From a bacterium (GTDB lineage: Bacteria > Desulfobacterota > Desulfocorpusculales > Desulfocorpusculum): a stretch of DNA of 64,000 nt. Shown piece by piece: positions 37,086-45,319 of this stretch. The notes below the pieces were generated by a model. It was not told the DNA's origin, searched no databases, and was given only the letters and a program-made list of their open reading frames with translations. The stretch lies in the NCBI GenBank assembly GCA_037481695.1, contig JBBFLE010000001.1, forward strand, positions 62,001-126,000. Reading direction: 5' to 3'. Made by a program: the position numbers and the translations under genes. Numbering within the stretch: position 1 is the first letter of the stretch; every line of letters starts with the position of its first letter.

Positions 37086-38837
37086 TCAGGCCAGATCAGC
37101 CCTCCAGCCGTGCCCTTCCCTCAACACCACGGCGGTCCTGGTACACACCGGGCACTCCAGGAAGGTTCCCTCCTTGGGATCTTCCCCCAGGGGAATGTGT
37201 GTGCTGCAGAAGGGGCAGGGCACGGACCCCTCGCCTTTAGCATAATCCTGAAGAATCCGGGCCACCTCGCCCTTGGCCCAAACCTCCAAGAAAAGATCCA
37301 CCATCTGGGGATCAAACTGTCGTCCTCTGTACTTTTTCAGCTCCACAACAGCCTCCCTGGGCTCCATGCTTTGCCTGTAAGGCCTGTGGCTGGTCATGGC
37401 ATCAAAGGCGTCGCACACGGCCAGCAGTCTTCCCTCCCAAGGCACATCGTCTCGGGCAAGTCCGAAGGGATATCCCTTGCCGTCCCACCTTTCCTGATGG
37501 AAAAGCACGTACGGCACAACGGGTTTCAAGAACTCCACGTCCTTGAGCATTCTGGCTCCATGCTCAGGATGAAGCTGCATCTTCTGATACTCCTCTGGGC
37601 TCAAGGGACCTGTTTTTCTGAGAATGGAGTCCTCCACCGCTATCTTACCCACGTCGTGAAGAATGCCTCCCATCTCAGTGTATTTGCGCTTCTGGGCATC
37701 ACAACCCATATGATCCACCATGGCCAAGGCCATGCGGGTCACCCTCCAGGTGTGCCCCACCGTGTAATGATCCCTGGCCTCTATGGCATTGGCCAGGACA
37801 GACAGGGTGTCCAAATAGGCCTGCTGGATCTGTTCCATGAACTGTATGTTCCTTATCTGGACCGAGGTGGGGGCGGCCATTGCCGTGAGAAGCTGAAGAT
37901 CATCCTGGGAGAAGGAACGTTTCTTTCTGAGCACATCCACGTAAAGGACCCCCATGGTCTGTCCCCTGTCCAAAAGAGGCACACAAAGAGCTGACTTGAT
38001 GCTCTGAAAACCGGGGATCTGGGCCTCTTTGCAAGGCTGCTGGCTCAAGGTGTCCTCTATGAGAAGACCTGCACCGTCCTGGAGAACCTGCTTGACTATG
38101 GTCTGGCTTACAAGCAAGTCTCCCAACTGCCCCAGTTGCGGGCGTGCCAGGGACAGGCGCAACTGTAGCTCCTTGGTGAGGGGATCCAGCATCATGACAA
38201 CAGCCCTGTCCGCATCCAGCACCTGGAGAATTTGTTCCAGCAGCCTCTGGAAAACCCCATTTAGGTCTTTTTCGTGGCTCAGCATTATATTGGTCTGATA
38301 GAGGGCCTGAAGCCTTGAGAGCTGTAGGGCTATGGCCGGGTCTTTGGGCTCAGTATCCCAGGGGGTCTTCACACCAGAGAGGGTTCGGGCCTTGATCCTT
38401 GCTGTGAGCTGATCTTGCAAGACCATGGTGGCTGTGGGATGCGCTCTTGGCCTCTGTGCAGGCGGCTCCTCGGTGAGGCGCATCCTTATTTTTCCGATGC
38501 GGATCTGGTCTCCGGGCTGCAGCCAGGCTTCCTCTACCCTCTGGTCATTGACAAAGGTGCCGTTTCGGCTCCCCAGGTCCCTGAGCACAAGGCCTCCCTG
38601 TTTGGGTTCTATTATGGCGTGGAAGCGTGATATGTTTTGATCTGTGAGCTGAAGGTCGTTGTCCGGGTGTCTGCCTATACGGAAGGAGGCATAAATCAGA
38701 TACCGGGATCCCTGAAACAGCCCTGACTCCACAAGCAGGGTTGGATACACCGCCCATACCTCCGATTCGGCCCTAAACCGAGATCTTAATCCTTGAGGAG
38801 CTTTTTTGTAAAGCTTCGGGGATTTCTCTTGAGGCAA
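37086..38837 (-). CDS. FHA-GAF-HD-GYP phosphodiesterase with C-terminal zinc ribbon
   Basis: 583-residue cytoplasmic regulator. FHA domain (about 50-120; FRIGRHPDNDLQL, SRFHAII, LGSRNGTFVN) reads phosphothreonine. A GAF domain (about 195-335) follows, then HD-GYP (about 345-515) with catalytic residues intact: HTWRVTRMA, LHDVGKIA, FHQERWDGKGYPFG. The C-terminus adds a CxxC-x18-CxxC zinc-ribbon-like element (CPFC...CPVC). Expected activity is c-di-GMP hydrolysis gated by GAF ligand and phospho-protein binding. The start is a TTG (38837) with GGAGG just upstream. Divergent from the acetyl-CoA transferase gene. Confidence 0.9.
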   Translation of the reverse strand: MPQEKSPKLYKKAPQGLRSRFRAESEVWAVYPTLLVESGLFQGSRYLIYASFRIGRHPDNDLQLTDQNISRFHAIIEPKQGGLVLRDLGSRNGTFVNDQRVEEAWLQPGDQIRIGKIRMRLTEEPPAQRPRAHPTATMVLQDQLTARIKARTLSGVKTPWDTEPKDPAIALQLSRLQALYQTNIMLSHEKDLNGVFQRLLEQILQVLDADRAVVMMLDPLTKELQLRLSLARPQLGQLGDLLVSQTIVKQVLQDGAGLLIEDTLSQQPCKEAQIPGFQSIKSALCVPLLDRGQTMGVLYVDVLRKKRSFSQDDLQLLTAMAAPTSVQIRNIQFMEQIQQAYLDTLSVLANAIEARDHYTVGHTWRVTRMALAMVDHMGCDAQKRKYTEMGGILHDVGKIAVEDSILRKTGPLSPEEYQKMQLHPEHGARMLKDVEFLKPVVPYVLFHQERWDGKGYPFGLARDDVPWEGRLLAVCDAFDAMTSHRPYRQSMEPREAVVELKKYRGRQFDPQMVDLFLEVWAKGEVARILQDYAKGEGSVPCPFCSTHIPLGEDPKEGTFLECPVCTRTAVVLREGHGWRADLA

Positions 38838-38928
38838 AGGCCTCCTTCCTTTATGATCTTGTACCAGGTTTCCTTGGGTAACATATCGGCAAGAGCAGCT
38901 CGGGACTTTAGAGAAGGACCTTTTTAAG

Positions 38929-40833
38929 ATGCCTGTTTCTTGGCCAGTTCTGTACCGCCAAAGAAGTGTGACTCTGGAGCGAGCACTGGAGAAGGTCAGG
39001 CGCGGCTCAAAGGTTTTTCTCGCAACAGCCTGCGCCGAGCCCCAATTCCTGGTCCAGGGACTGCTGGACAGGGCTGACCAGCTTCACGATGTGCAGCTTC
39101 TCCACTTCATCACCTTGGGAGATGCTCCCTATACGGATAAGAGGTTCGACACCAGGTTCCGTCACAACGCCTTTTTTGTGGGTCCCTCCACCCGAGACCC
39201 CATAAACCAGGGAAGGGCAGATTACACACCTGTTTTTATTTCAGAGATCCCAGGGCTCTTTCGCAGGGCAATAGTATCCATAGACGTGGCACTCATCCAG
39301 GTCTCCCCGCCCGATGCCCACGGCTTCGTGAGTCTGGGGGTCTCTGTGGACATAGTCAAGGCTGCGGTGGAATCAGCCAGGGTGGTCATAGCTCAGGTCA
39401 ACAGGGCCATGCCCAGAACCATGGGGGACACCTTCATTCACATCTCCAAGATTCACCAACTCGTGGAGCAGGACTGCCCCCTGATCCAGTTCCAGTATCC
39501 GCCCCTCGACCAGGTGGAAGAGCAGGTGGCCAGAAACGTGGCCCGCCTTGTGCATGATGGAGATACCATCCATGTGGGTATGGGGCACATCCCTCACGGG
39601 GTATTGTCTTTTCTCAAAGACAGGAAAGATCTCGGAGTGCACACAGAGGTGGTCTCGGACCAATTCGTGGAGCTGATTCAGTCTGGTTGCATCACAGGGG
39701 AGAAGAAAAGCCTCTATCCCGGCAAAATAGTCTGCAGCTTCTGTGTGGGCACCAGGCGTATCTACGACTATGTCCACGAAAATCCCCTCTTCATGTTTCT
39801 TCCAGCAGACGTGGTGTACAATCCCCTGGTGATAGCAAAAAACCAAAACATGGTTTCCATAGTAAGCGCTCAGGAGGTGGACCTGAGCGGTCAGGTCTGC
39901 TCGGAGTCCAGGGGCTTTCATTTTTATAGCGGATTGGGGGGCCGTCTGGATTTCATTCGGGGTGCTGCCATGTCCCAGGGGGGCAGATCCATAGTGGCAT
40001 TGACATCAACCAGTGCTGATGGTTCTTATTCGCGCATCGTGCCTTACCTGCAGGAAGGAGCAGGTGTGGTGGCCACCCGCGGGGACGTGAAATATGTTGT
40101 GACAGAGTACGGCATTGCATATCTTCACGGCAAGTCCATAAGGGAGAGGGCCATGGCTCTAATAAACATAGCCCACCCCAAATTCAGGAAGGAGCTTCTG
40201 GAGGAGGCCAAGCGCAGGTCATATGTTTATCAGGATCAGATCCTGGTGGAGACAGAGACCTTCGACTACCCTGAGGAGGAAACCAGGGAGTTGCTCAAAG
40301 ACGGCTCGGTGGTGACCATCAGGCCCATCAAACCCACAGACGAGCCTTTGCTTCAGGATTTCTTCTACTCCCACTCTGATGACACCATCTACAGGCGCTA
40401 CTTCAGGGCTGTCAGGGCAATGCCCCACTCCACTGCCCAGACACTGGTGAACCTGGATTACAGGTCGCGCATGGCCTTTGTGGCCACTGTGGGAGAGATT
40501 GGTCTGGAGAAAATAGTGGGTGTTGCCAGATATGCCCAGGAAAAAGAGGATCCACAAATGGTGGAGGTGGCTTACACCATCCATGATTCTTATCAGGGCA
40601 AGGGTCTGGGAAAACTGCTTCAAAATCGGCTGGAGGATTATGCCAGGAGAATGAATTTCAAGGGGGTTTCGGGATATCTCTTCCAAGACAACATGCCCAT
40701 GATAAAGCTCTTCTCCAGCAAGGGGGCCTATCACAAGGAGCGCATCGAGGGAGGAGTCTTGAGGGTCTGGCGTTATTTCCAGGAGCAGGAAGGATCTCAT
40801 ATGGGCCAGGAGGCCGCAACAAAGAAAGGATGA
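38929..40833 (+). CDS. Acetyl-CoA hydrolase/transferase fused to GNAT acetyltransferase
   Basis: 634-residue fusion. Residues about 10-440 are an acetyl-CoA hydrolase/4-hydroxybutyrate CoA-transferase fold: VSPPDAHGFVSLGVSVD, VGMGHIPHGVLSF, the predicted CoA-thioester glutamate in GVHTEVVSDQFVEL, and GGAMSQGG-like GAAMSQGGRSIVAL, YGIAYLHGKSIRERA. Residues about 460-620 are a GNAT domain (VTIRPIKPTDEPLLQDFF, SYQGKGLGKLLQNRLEDYA). Comparable fusions are known in Deltaproteobacteria. Likely role: CoA transfer among short acyl groups, with the GNAT part possibly acetylating a protein or sensing acetyl-CoA. Overlaps the next gene by ATGA. Confidence 0.9.
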   Translation: MPVSWPVLYRQRSVTLERALEKVRRGSKVFLATACAEPQFLVQGLLDRADQLHDVQLLHFITLGDAPYTDKRFDTRFRHNAFFVGPSTRDPINQGRADYTPVFISEIPGLFRRAIVSIDVALIQVSPPDAHGFVSLGVSVDIVKAAVESARVVIAQVNRAMPRTMGDTFIHISKIHQLVEQDCPLIQFQYPPLDQVEEQVARNVARLVHDGDTIHVGMGHIPHGVLSFLKDRKDLGVHTEVVSDQFVELIQSGCITGEKKSLYPGKIVCSFCVGTRRIYDYVHENPLFMFLPADVVYNPLVIAKNQNMVSIVSAQEVDLSGQVCSESRGFHFYSGLGGRLDFIRGAAMSQGGRSIVALTSTSADGSYSRIVPYLQEGAGVVATRGDVKYVVTEYGIAYLHGKSIRERAMALINIAHPKFRKELLEEAKRRSYVYQDQILVETETFDYPEEETRELLKDGSVVTIRPIKPTDEPLLQDFFYSHSDDTIYRRYFRAVRAMPHSTAQTLVNLDYRSRMAFVATVGEIGLEKIVGVARYAQEKEDPQMVEVAYTIHDSYQGKGLGKLLQNRLEDYARRMNFKGVSGYLFQDNMPMIKLFSSKGAYHKERIEGGVLRVWRYFQEQEGSHMGQEAATKKG

Positions 40834-41660
40834 GCCTGGTGAACTTCAGAGGTTTGATGAGTGCCCTTATATTCTTGGGGCTCCTCACACCACAAGCAGT
40901 GAGTGGGGAGGAAGTCAGGGGGGAGTGTTACGAATTCCTCTTCCAGGACTCAGATTTTTCCCTAGTCCAGGTGGAGGAGTTTGCCACCATGGCAGAGCAA
41001 AGGTGCCGAGAGCTGGCAAATGCTCTGGGCCTTTCCCCTCAGGGCCCCATCAGGGTTTATCTAAAGCCTGGAGAGGGAATAAGCTCCACCGTTGCTCACC
41101 GCAACAAGGCCATTGATCTTTTCTTTGCCATGCCCATCAAAGGCATAGAGGCCCCTTTGGTCCACGAGACAACCCACATTCTTCTGGATTCCCCACACCC
41201 TGTTTTGCGGGAGGGGATGGCCACGGCCATGGAGCAGAGCCTTGGGACCTTGAGAACACATCCCACGTATGGAGCTTCTCTGGAAGAATGGATAGCTGCC
41301 CTGAGATGCTCTGGCCGCCTGCTGCCCATGGAGGAGTTGGAGAGGCTGGATTGGCAGGGTGGAGGCTGGGAGATAAACCTGGTGGCTTACAACCAAAGCG
41401 GTTCTTTCCTTTCTTACCTCATGGAAAGCTACGGCCTGGAGGAGGTAATCTATACTCTCAAGTGGACCCAAAGGAGAGGCCTGATGCCCCTGGAGAGGAT
41501 CTCCCAGGCCAGATTTCAGCTTCCCCTCAAGGAGCTAGAGGCCCTTTGGCTGCAGAGCCTGGAATCCCGGGGAGAAACTGCCCTGGCCAGGGAACTTTGT
41601 AGCGCATTGGTACAAGGAAATCTTAAAAATTTTCTCGGCAAAAACCTTTCGTCCAAGTAA
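40830..41660 (+). CDS. Secreted HExxH putative metallopeptidase
   Basis: 276 residues with an N-terminal signal peptide (about 1-26; LMSALIFLGLLTPQAVSG). The HExxH zinc motif is LVHETTHILL, and a possible third ligand lies about 20 residues later in LREGMATAMEQ, a gluzincin-like arrangement resembling peptidase MA-type domains. Two cysteines in the mature N-terminus may pair. Expected location is the periplasm. No closer family is recognised and activity is unproven. The start overlaps the upstream CoA-transferase/GNAT stop, so co-expression is likely although the functional link is obscure. Confidence 0.72.
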   Translation: MSLVNFRGLMSALIFLGLLTPQAVSGEEVRGECYEFLFQDSDFSLVQVEEFATMAEQRCRELANALGLSPQGPIRVYLKPGEGISSTVAHRNKAIDLFFAMPIKGIEAPLVHETTHILLDSPHPVLREGMATAMEQSLGTLRTHPTYGASLEEWIAALRCSGRLLPMEELERLDWQGGGWEINLVAYNQSGSFLSYLMESYGLEEVIYTLKWTQRRGLMPLERISQARFQLPLKELEALWLQSLESRGETALARELCSALVQGNLKNFLGKNLSSK

Positions 41661-41669
41661 CTCTAGGGC

Positions 41670-42281
41670 TTAGGCGGGTTTCTCTGGAAGAGACGTATCC
41701 AGGCCCATGGCCCTCACGGCCTCAAGATCCCCTGGCAAGCCCCTTCCCATCAGGTGAGAGGCTACTTGTTCCTTGAGTTCCTTGGGCTTTCCCTGCAAGA
41801 GATCAGCTTTGCCGCTGATTCTCTCTGGCCTTACCTCCACAACCTTGCAGGCCTTATAGGCAGCCAAGTCCTGAGTAATTTCTTGAAACTTCTTTTCTCC
41901 CTCGTGCTTGGCCACCAGGGCATTGAGCACCTCTGTTTTGAGTTCTCCGTCTGGCACAACCCGGGCTGTTCCACGAATGATCACACAGCGGTAGAGCTGA
42001 TGTGTCCTGCATGGACTCTTCTGTGGGTTGAAGGCAACCTCCAAATATGCCAAGGGCTCGTCCACCTCAAAACAGACCCTGGCATCTCTGGCCATATTTT
42101 CCAACTTCTCCCCTTGGGGAGCGCAGTGGAAGTATACACAACCCTTGTGGAAGACGAAGTTCACCGGGGTTATATAAGGATAGCCTTCTTGGTCCAGGGT
42201 GGCCAATCGGCCTATCCTGCACCTGTTTAGGATCCGCACTATTTCTTCTGGATCTCTTATCTCACATTGAGCCCGGCGCAT
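41670..42281 (-). CDS. Pyridoxamine 5'-phosphate oxidase-related flavoprotein (NimA-like)
   Basis: 203-residue split-barrel flavin-binding protein: IGRLATLDQEGYPYITPVNF, the GCVYFHCAPQGEKLENM strand-loop, and VCFEVDEP. The closest named group is the 5-nitroimidazole resistance (NimA)-like family, of mostly unknown physiological role; an FMN or haem/F420-type cofactor is plausible. It begins 32 bases after the HdrB-like gene on the same strand, so it may be the last gene of the redox island. It is convergent with the secreted HExxH gene. Confidence 0.83.
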   Translation of the reverse strand: MRRAQCEIRDPEEIVRILNRCRIGRLATLDQEGYPYITPVNFVFHKGCVYFHCAPQGEKLENMARDARVCFEVDEPLAYLEVAFNPQKSPCRTHQLYRCVIIRGTARVVPDGELKTEVLNALVAKHEGEKKFQEITQDLAAYKACKVVEVRPERISGKADLLQGKPKELKEQVASHLMGRGLPGDLEAVRAMGLDTSLPEKPA

Positions 42282-42313
42282 GGGGGAGATTTTAAGCCCC
42301 AGAAGCCCTCAGT

Positions 42314-43186
42314 TCAAGCCCCCTTTTGAGCCTCCAGGGATCTCAAAAGGGGCCTTGGGTCCACAAGGTGCTTGCCAAGCCACTTCTCAGCCTTGGGGGA
42401 GCCTGCGGCCAAGCCCAAGAGTTCTGTTATGTAAAGCACAGGAAGTTCAGGAGTTTGTTTTCCTCTCATTTCCAGGTTCATCTGACACAGGGAGCAAAAA
42501 ACCACCAGGCATTGGGCCTTGGCCCTGATGGCGTAATGTCTGATTCTGTCCACCAGCCGATCTGAGGTCTCGGGCTTGGTCACGGCCAGACTGGCTCCGC
42601 AGCATTGCTTGGCATAGGGCCAGGACACCACCTCAGCCCCCAATGTGCGCACCAGATCTTCCAGGAATCTCTCATAGGGAGCCACGTCAAAACCGGTTAT
42701 CCACTCGGGACGGCTGAGCAAGCATCCGTAATACAGGGCGGCCCTCAGTCCATTAAGAGGTCTTTTCACAAGCCCTCTGAGCCCTTCCAGACCTATCCTC
42801 TCGAGCACCTCCAGGAAAAAACGCAGCCTGACCTTCCCTTGATATCGGCGGCCCAAAGCCTGTTCCACCTCCAGGGCCTTTTGCTCATGTTCCAGTATCT
42901 CCCTTTCGGCCTGTCTCAGCCGCACATAACAGCTGGGGCACATCACCATGAGTTCCTCAGCCCCTTGCTCCTCGGCCAAAAGAAGATTTCTGGCCGCAAG
43001 AAGAAGCGCCCAGCGGGGATGTGTTGAATGAGCCGGAGTGGAGCCGCAGCAGCTCCAATCCTCCAGGGGGAGCATCTCCAAGCCCAGCATAGAGGCAACT
43101 TCCATGAAGGACTCACCCATCTCCCTTGCGCTAGATTCCAGCGAGCAACCAGGATAATACCTAATAGCCCCATTACCCTTTACCAT
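42314..43186 (-). CDS. HdrB-like CCG-domain protein (heterodisulfide reductase subunit B type)
   Basis: About 290 residues with two CCG domains. First: YYPGCSLE, CCGSTPAH, CPSC. Second: YYGCLLSR, CCGASL, CSLC. In characterised HdrB these cysteines bind noncubane 4Fe-4S clusters that split disulfides. Cytoplasmic. ATG 43186 has GGGGG six bases upstream; it overlaps the HdrC-like gene by 14 bases. No HdrA flavoprotein is adjacent, so its electron source is probably the partner HdrC and something in the upstream respiratory genes. The dithiol/disulfide substrate is unknown. Confidence 0.9.
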   Translation of the reverse strand: MVKGNGAIRYYPGCSLESSAREMGESFMEVASMLGLEMLPLEDWSCCGSTPAHSTHPRWALLLAARNLLLAEEQGAEELMVMCPSCYVRLRQAEREILEHEQKALEVEQALGRRYQGKVRLRFFLEVLERIGLEGLRGLVKRPLNGLRAALYYGCLLSRPEWITGFDVAPYERFLEDLVRTLGAEVVSWPYAKQCCGASLAVTKPETSDRLVDRIRHYAIRAKAQCLVVFCSLCQMNLEMRGKQTPELPVLYITELLGLAAGSPKAEKWLGKHLVDPRPLLRSLEAQKGA

Positions 43187-43709
43187 TTCCAACCCCCATG
43201 ATCTTTCTGAGCTCAGAGAGCCTTCTCACCCTTTCGGGTAGCACCTTGAAACGCCCTTTCCAGATAAGTCTGACGCCGTTGATGAAATCCTGGAAAACAG
43301 TGCCCGTTCTAAGCTTGTATTTCACCCCCAGGCCCAGCTCATAGATTCTGCCCCTTTTCCTCAACTCTTCCAGAAACATCTTGTGAAAATCCGAAATGCG
43401 GCCCTCTGGCGGCTCCACCCCGCTTTCCAAGGCCATCTCCCTGAGTGTGTCCATGAGAGCCGGGATATGCACCCTGTTGGGACACTGGGAGACACAAGCA
43501 TGGCAACCCACGCACATCCAGATGGCACGACTCTGGAGAACCTTCTGTTTTTGTCCAAATTCCACCAGCCTCACCACCTGGGTTGGATGGTAGTCCATGT
43601 CCTCCACAACCGGACAGCCTCCGGCGCAGGTCAAACACTGGAAACACCCATCGAAACGCCTGCCGCTGCGGCGCTGGACTTCCTCTCTGAAATCCGGATC
43701 CACCTGCAT
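43173..43709 (-). CDS. HdrC-like 4Fe-4S protein (heterodisulfide reductase subunit C type)
   Basis: About 178 residues with two 4Fe-4S motifs, CFQCLTCAGGCP and CVGCHACVSQCP, the HdrC/DsrK/succinate-dehydrogenase-type spacing. It would pass electrons to the HdrB-like partner. An ATG at 43748 is in frame, but ATG 43709 has AAAGGGGAAG directly upstream, so I use it. There are no membrane helices, so any quinone link must be made by another subunit. The gene follows the TorD-like chaperone by about 120 bases and overlaps the HdrB-like gene. Confidence 0.9.
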   Translation of the reverse strand: MQVDPDFREEVQRRSGRRFDGCFQCLTCAGGCPVVEDMDYHPTQVVRLVEFGQKQKVLQSRAIWMCVGCHACVSQCPNRVHIPALMDTLREMALESGVEPPEGRISDFHKMFLEELRKRGRIYELGLGVKYKLRTGTVFQDFINGVRLIWKGRFKVLPERVRRLSELRKIMGVGNGKG

Positions 43710-43826
43710 GACACTTCCCCTTTGCACCACTAGTATAACCTTACTCATCCACTATGCAATGGTTTTTCTGGAGCCCCCCAATGTTCAAGGACCGGCTATG
43801 TACTTCATGCACAGAGGAACCTGAGG

Positions 43827-44393
43827 CTACGGGGTTTTCATATCAAGATTTCTCCCTTGAACCCCGGCCACCCTCCCAAGCAATGCCTTTGTTGCAAGGC
43901 TCAGGTATCTCAATTGGCACTGTTCCACAGCCTCGGCCAGGGAGTCAGCCAGAGATCTCAGATGCTCCCGAATAAACTCCATGCTGGCCCTGGCCGCTGT
44001 GTGTGCCTGTTTTGGATCTCCCAAGGCCTGTTTGAGCCTGAGATAGGCTACGAAGTCGGTCATGACCGCCACATGATCCGGAGGCTCCTTCAGCGAGGGG
44101 CTATAGGCAAAGGCCTCATAAAATCCTTTCAGTTGGGCCAGCATCTTCCCCGGCACCATTCCAGGGCCATGGCCCACTGCCCTGGGGCTCAGCATCCCGC
44201 CCGGGCCCAAAAGGGTATGGTAGAGCGCCTCATCCCCTTCCTGACAGGCTGCTATGGCAGCATTCTTGAGCTGCTGGTCTTGCACCTCAGAGGCCAAGGC
44301 AGTTATCTCCTTTTTCCAGCCCTTTTCCGGAGGAGTAAAAAGCAGGCTTATGAGACGCCACTCGGTGGCTTCCCGAAGGAGTTCTCTGTTCAT
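43827..44393 (-). CDS. TorD/DmsD-family molybdoenzyme chaperone
   Basis: All-helical protein of 188 residues. The TorD-family pattern is visible: an N-terminal helix (NRELLREATEWRLISLLFTPP), FYEAFAYSPSLKEPPDHVAVMTDF in the middle, and MEFIREHLRSLADSLAE. Such chaperones bind the Tat signal of a molybdopterin enzyme and help cofactor insertion before export. Its place directly after the gamma subunit supports service to the 46450-49896 catalytic subunit. ATG 44393 is preferred over an upstream GTG at 44402. Confidence 0.85.
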   Translation of the reverse strand: MNRELLREATEWRLISLLFTPPEKGWKKEITALASEVQDQQLKNAAIAACQEGDEALYHTLLGPGGMLSPRAVGHGPGMVPGKMLAQLKGFYEAFAYSPSLKEPPDHVAVMTDFVAYLRLKQALGDPKQAHTAARASMEFIREHLRSLADSLAEAVEQCQLRYLSLATKALLGRVAGVQGRNLDMKTP

Positions 44394-44423
44394 CCTAAGC
44401 ACACCTTTCAGACTTGCTGGATT

Positions 44424-45308
44424 TCACCTGGATGGGGCTTTGGCTTCCCGCAAGGGTATCCATCCGGTGCGCATTTTTCTGCCTCCAGCCTCTCCCTGAG
44501 CCCCATCCCAGATGGCTAGGGCAACATAGCGGCTCTTGGGAATATCCCTGCTCAGAACCACGCTCCATCCTTTCGGGGTGTGTCTTCCCAGGCCGTAAGA
44601 GCCAAAACCCCTGCCTGGGCTCACGGTGCCTGGGCCTTGGGCAACATATTCTTCCACCGGCATGGCCCTGGGCCCTGCCCTGTTGTTTCCCAGTGCCCGT
44701 GCAGGAAGGTATAGGCTCTCCATCTCCTTTTGCATGCCTGGATCTCTTTTCAAGGGGGGGGCCTGGTATGGGTAATGGTCCACCCAGGCGTTGGGGTACA
44801 GGGCCTGCAGCTCGTCTTTTCTTCCCTGGCTGAGGGCCTGCCAGGCTGCATTCCAGAAAAGAATTTCCACTGGTTTGCCCGGCTCACCCATCTGAGGTGC
44901 AGGAAGGGTGGCTCCTGCTTCCATGGGCACCTGCAAGGCGCAGGCATCCAGGAATCTACCGGGACCTGGAAGCTCGTCTCTCGTGGGGTCTTGCCACTGA
45001 AGCCTGAAGGCCACCAGTTTTCCATCCTCCAGTGCCCTGACACGCACCTCGGTGGTGGTTTCCTTCAACTGGCGGGGCTCCACAATGTCCTGCAGCAGAA
45101 GCTTTCCCACATACTCAGGGGCCCTTTGCCATGCGGGATCCTCAGGTTGGGATGGCACCTGCTCCACCCTGAGCATGAGTATCTCGGGGCTGGGAGCTTG
45201 AGGCTTTTGCCGACAACCGGCCCCAGCAGCCAAACCCATTACAAGGAAAAGAAAGGGTACCTTCCAGACTCCCTGTCTCACAATATGAATCATTCTTGAG
45301 CAGCTCAT
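44424..45308 (-). CDS. Haem-b-binding gamma subunit of type II DMSO-reductase-family enzyme (lipoprotein)
   Basis: 294 residues of the ethylbenzene-dehydrogenase-related haem-binding domain family. An N-terminal signal ends in a lipobox (LAAGAGC, Cys about 32), so an outer-leaflet membrane anchor in the periplasm is predicted. Seen: VRALEDGKLVAFRLQWQDPT, RFLDACALQVPMEAG, and the C-terminal GWSVVLSRDIP and VALAIWDGAQGEAGGRKMR, which match the domain that ligates haem b in EbdC/DdhC-type subunits. It would pass electrons from the beta subunit to a cytochrome. ATG 45308 has AGAGGTG upstream. Most such subunits are soluble, so the lipid anchor is notable. Confidence 0.83.
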   Translation of the reverse strand: MSCSRMIHIVRQGVWKVPFLFLVMGLAAGAGCRQKPQAPSPEILMLRVEQVPSQPEDPAWQRAPEYVGKLLLQDIVEPRQLKETTTEVRVRALEDGKLVAFRLQWQDPTRDELPGPGRFLDACALQVPMEAGATLPAPQMGEPGKPVEILFWNAAWQALSQGRKDELQALYPNAWVDHYPYQAPPLKRDPGMQKEMESLYLPARALGNNRAGPRAMPVEEYVAQGPGTVSPGRGFGSYGLGRHTPKGWSVVLSRDIPKSRYVALAIWDGAQGEAGGRKMRTGWIPLREAKAPSR

Positions 45309-45319
45309 GTTCACCTCTT

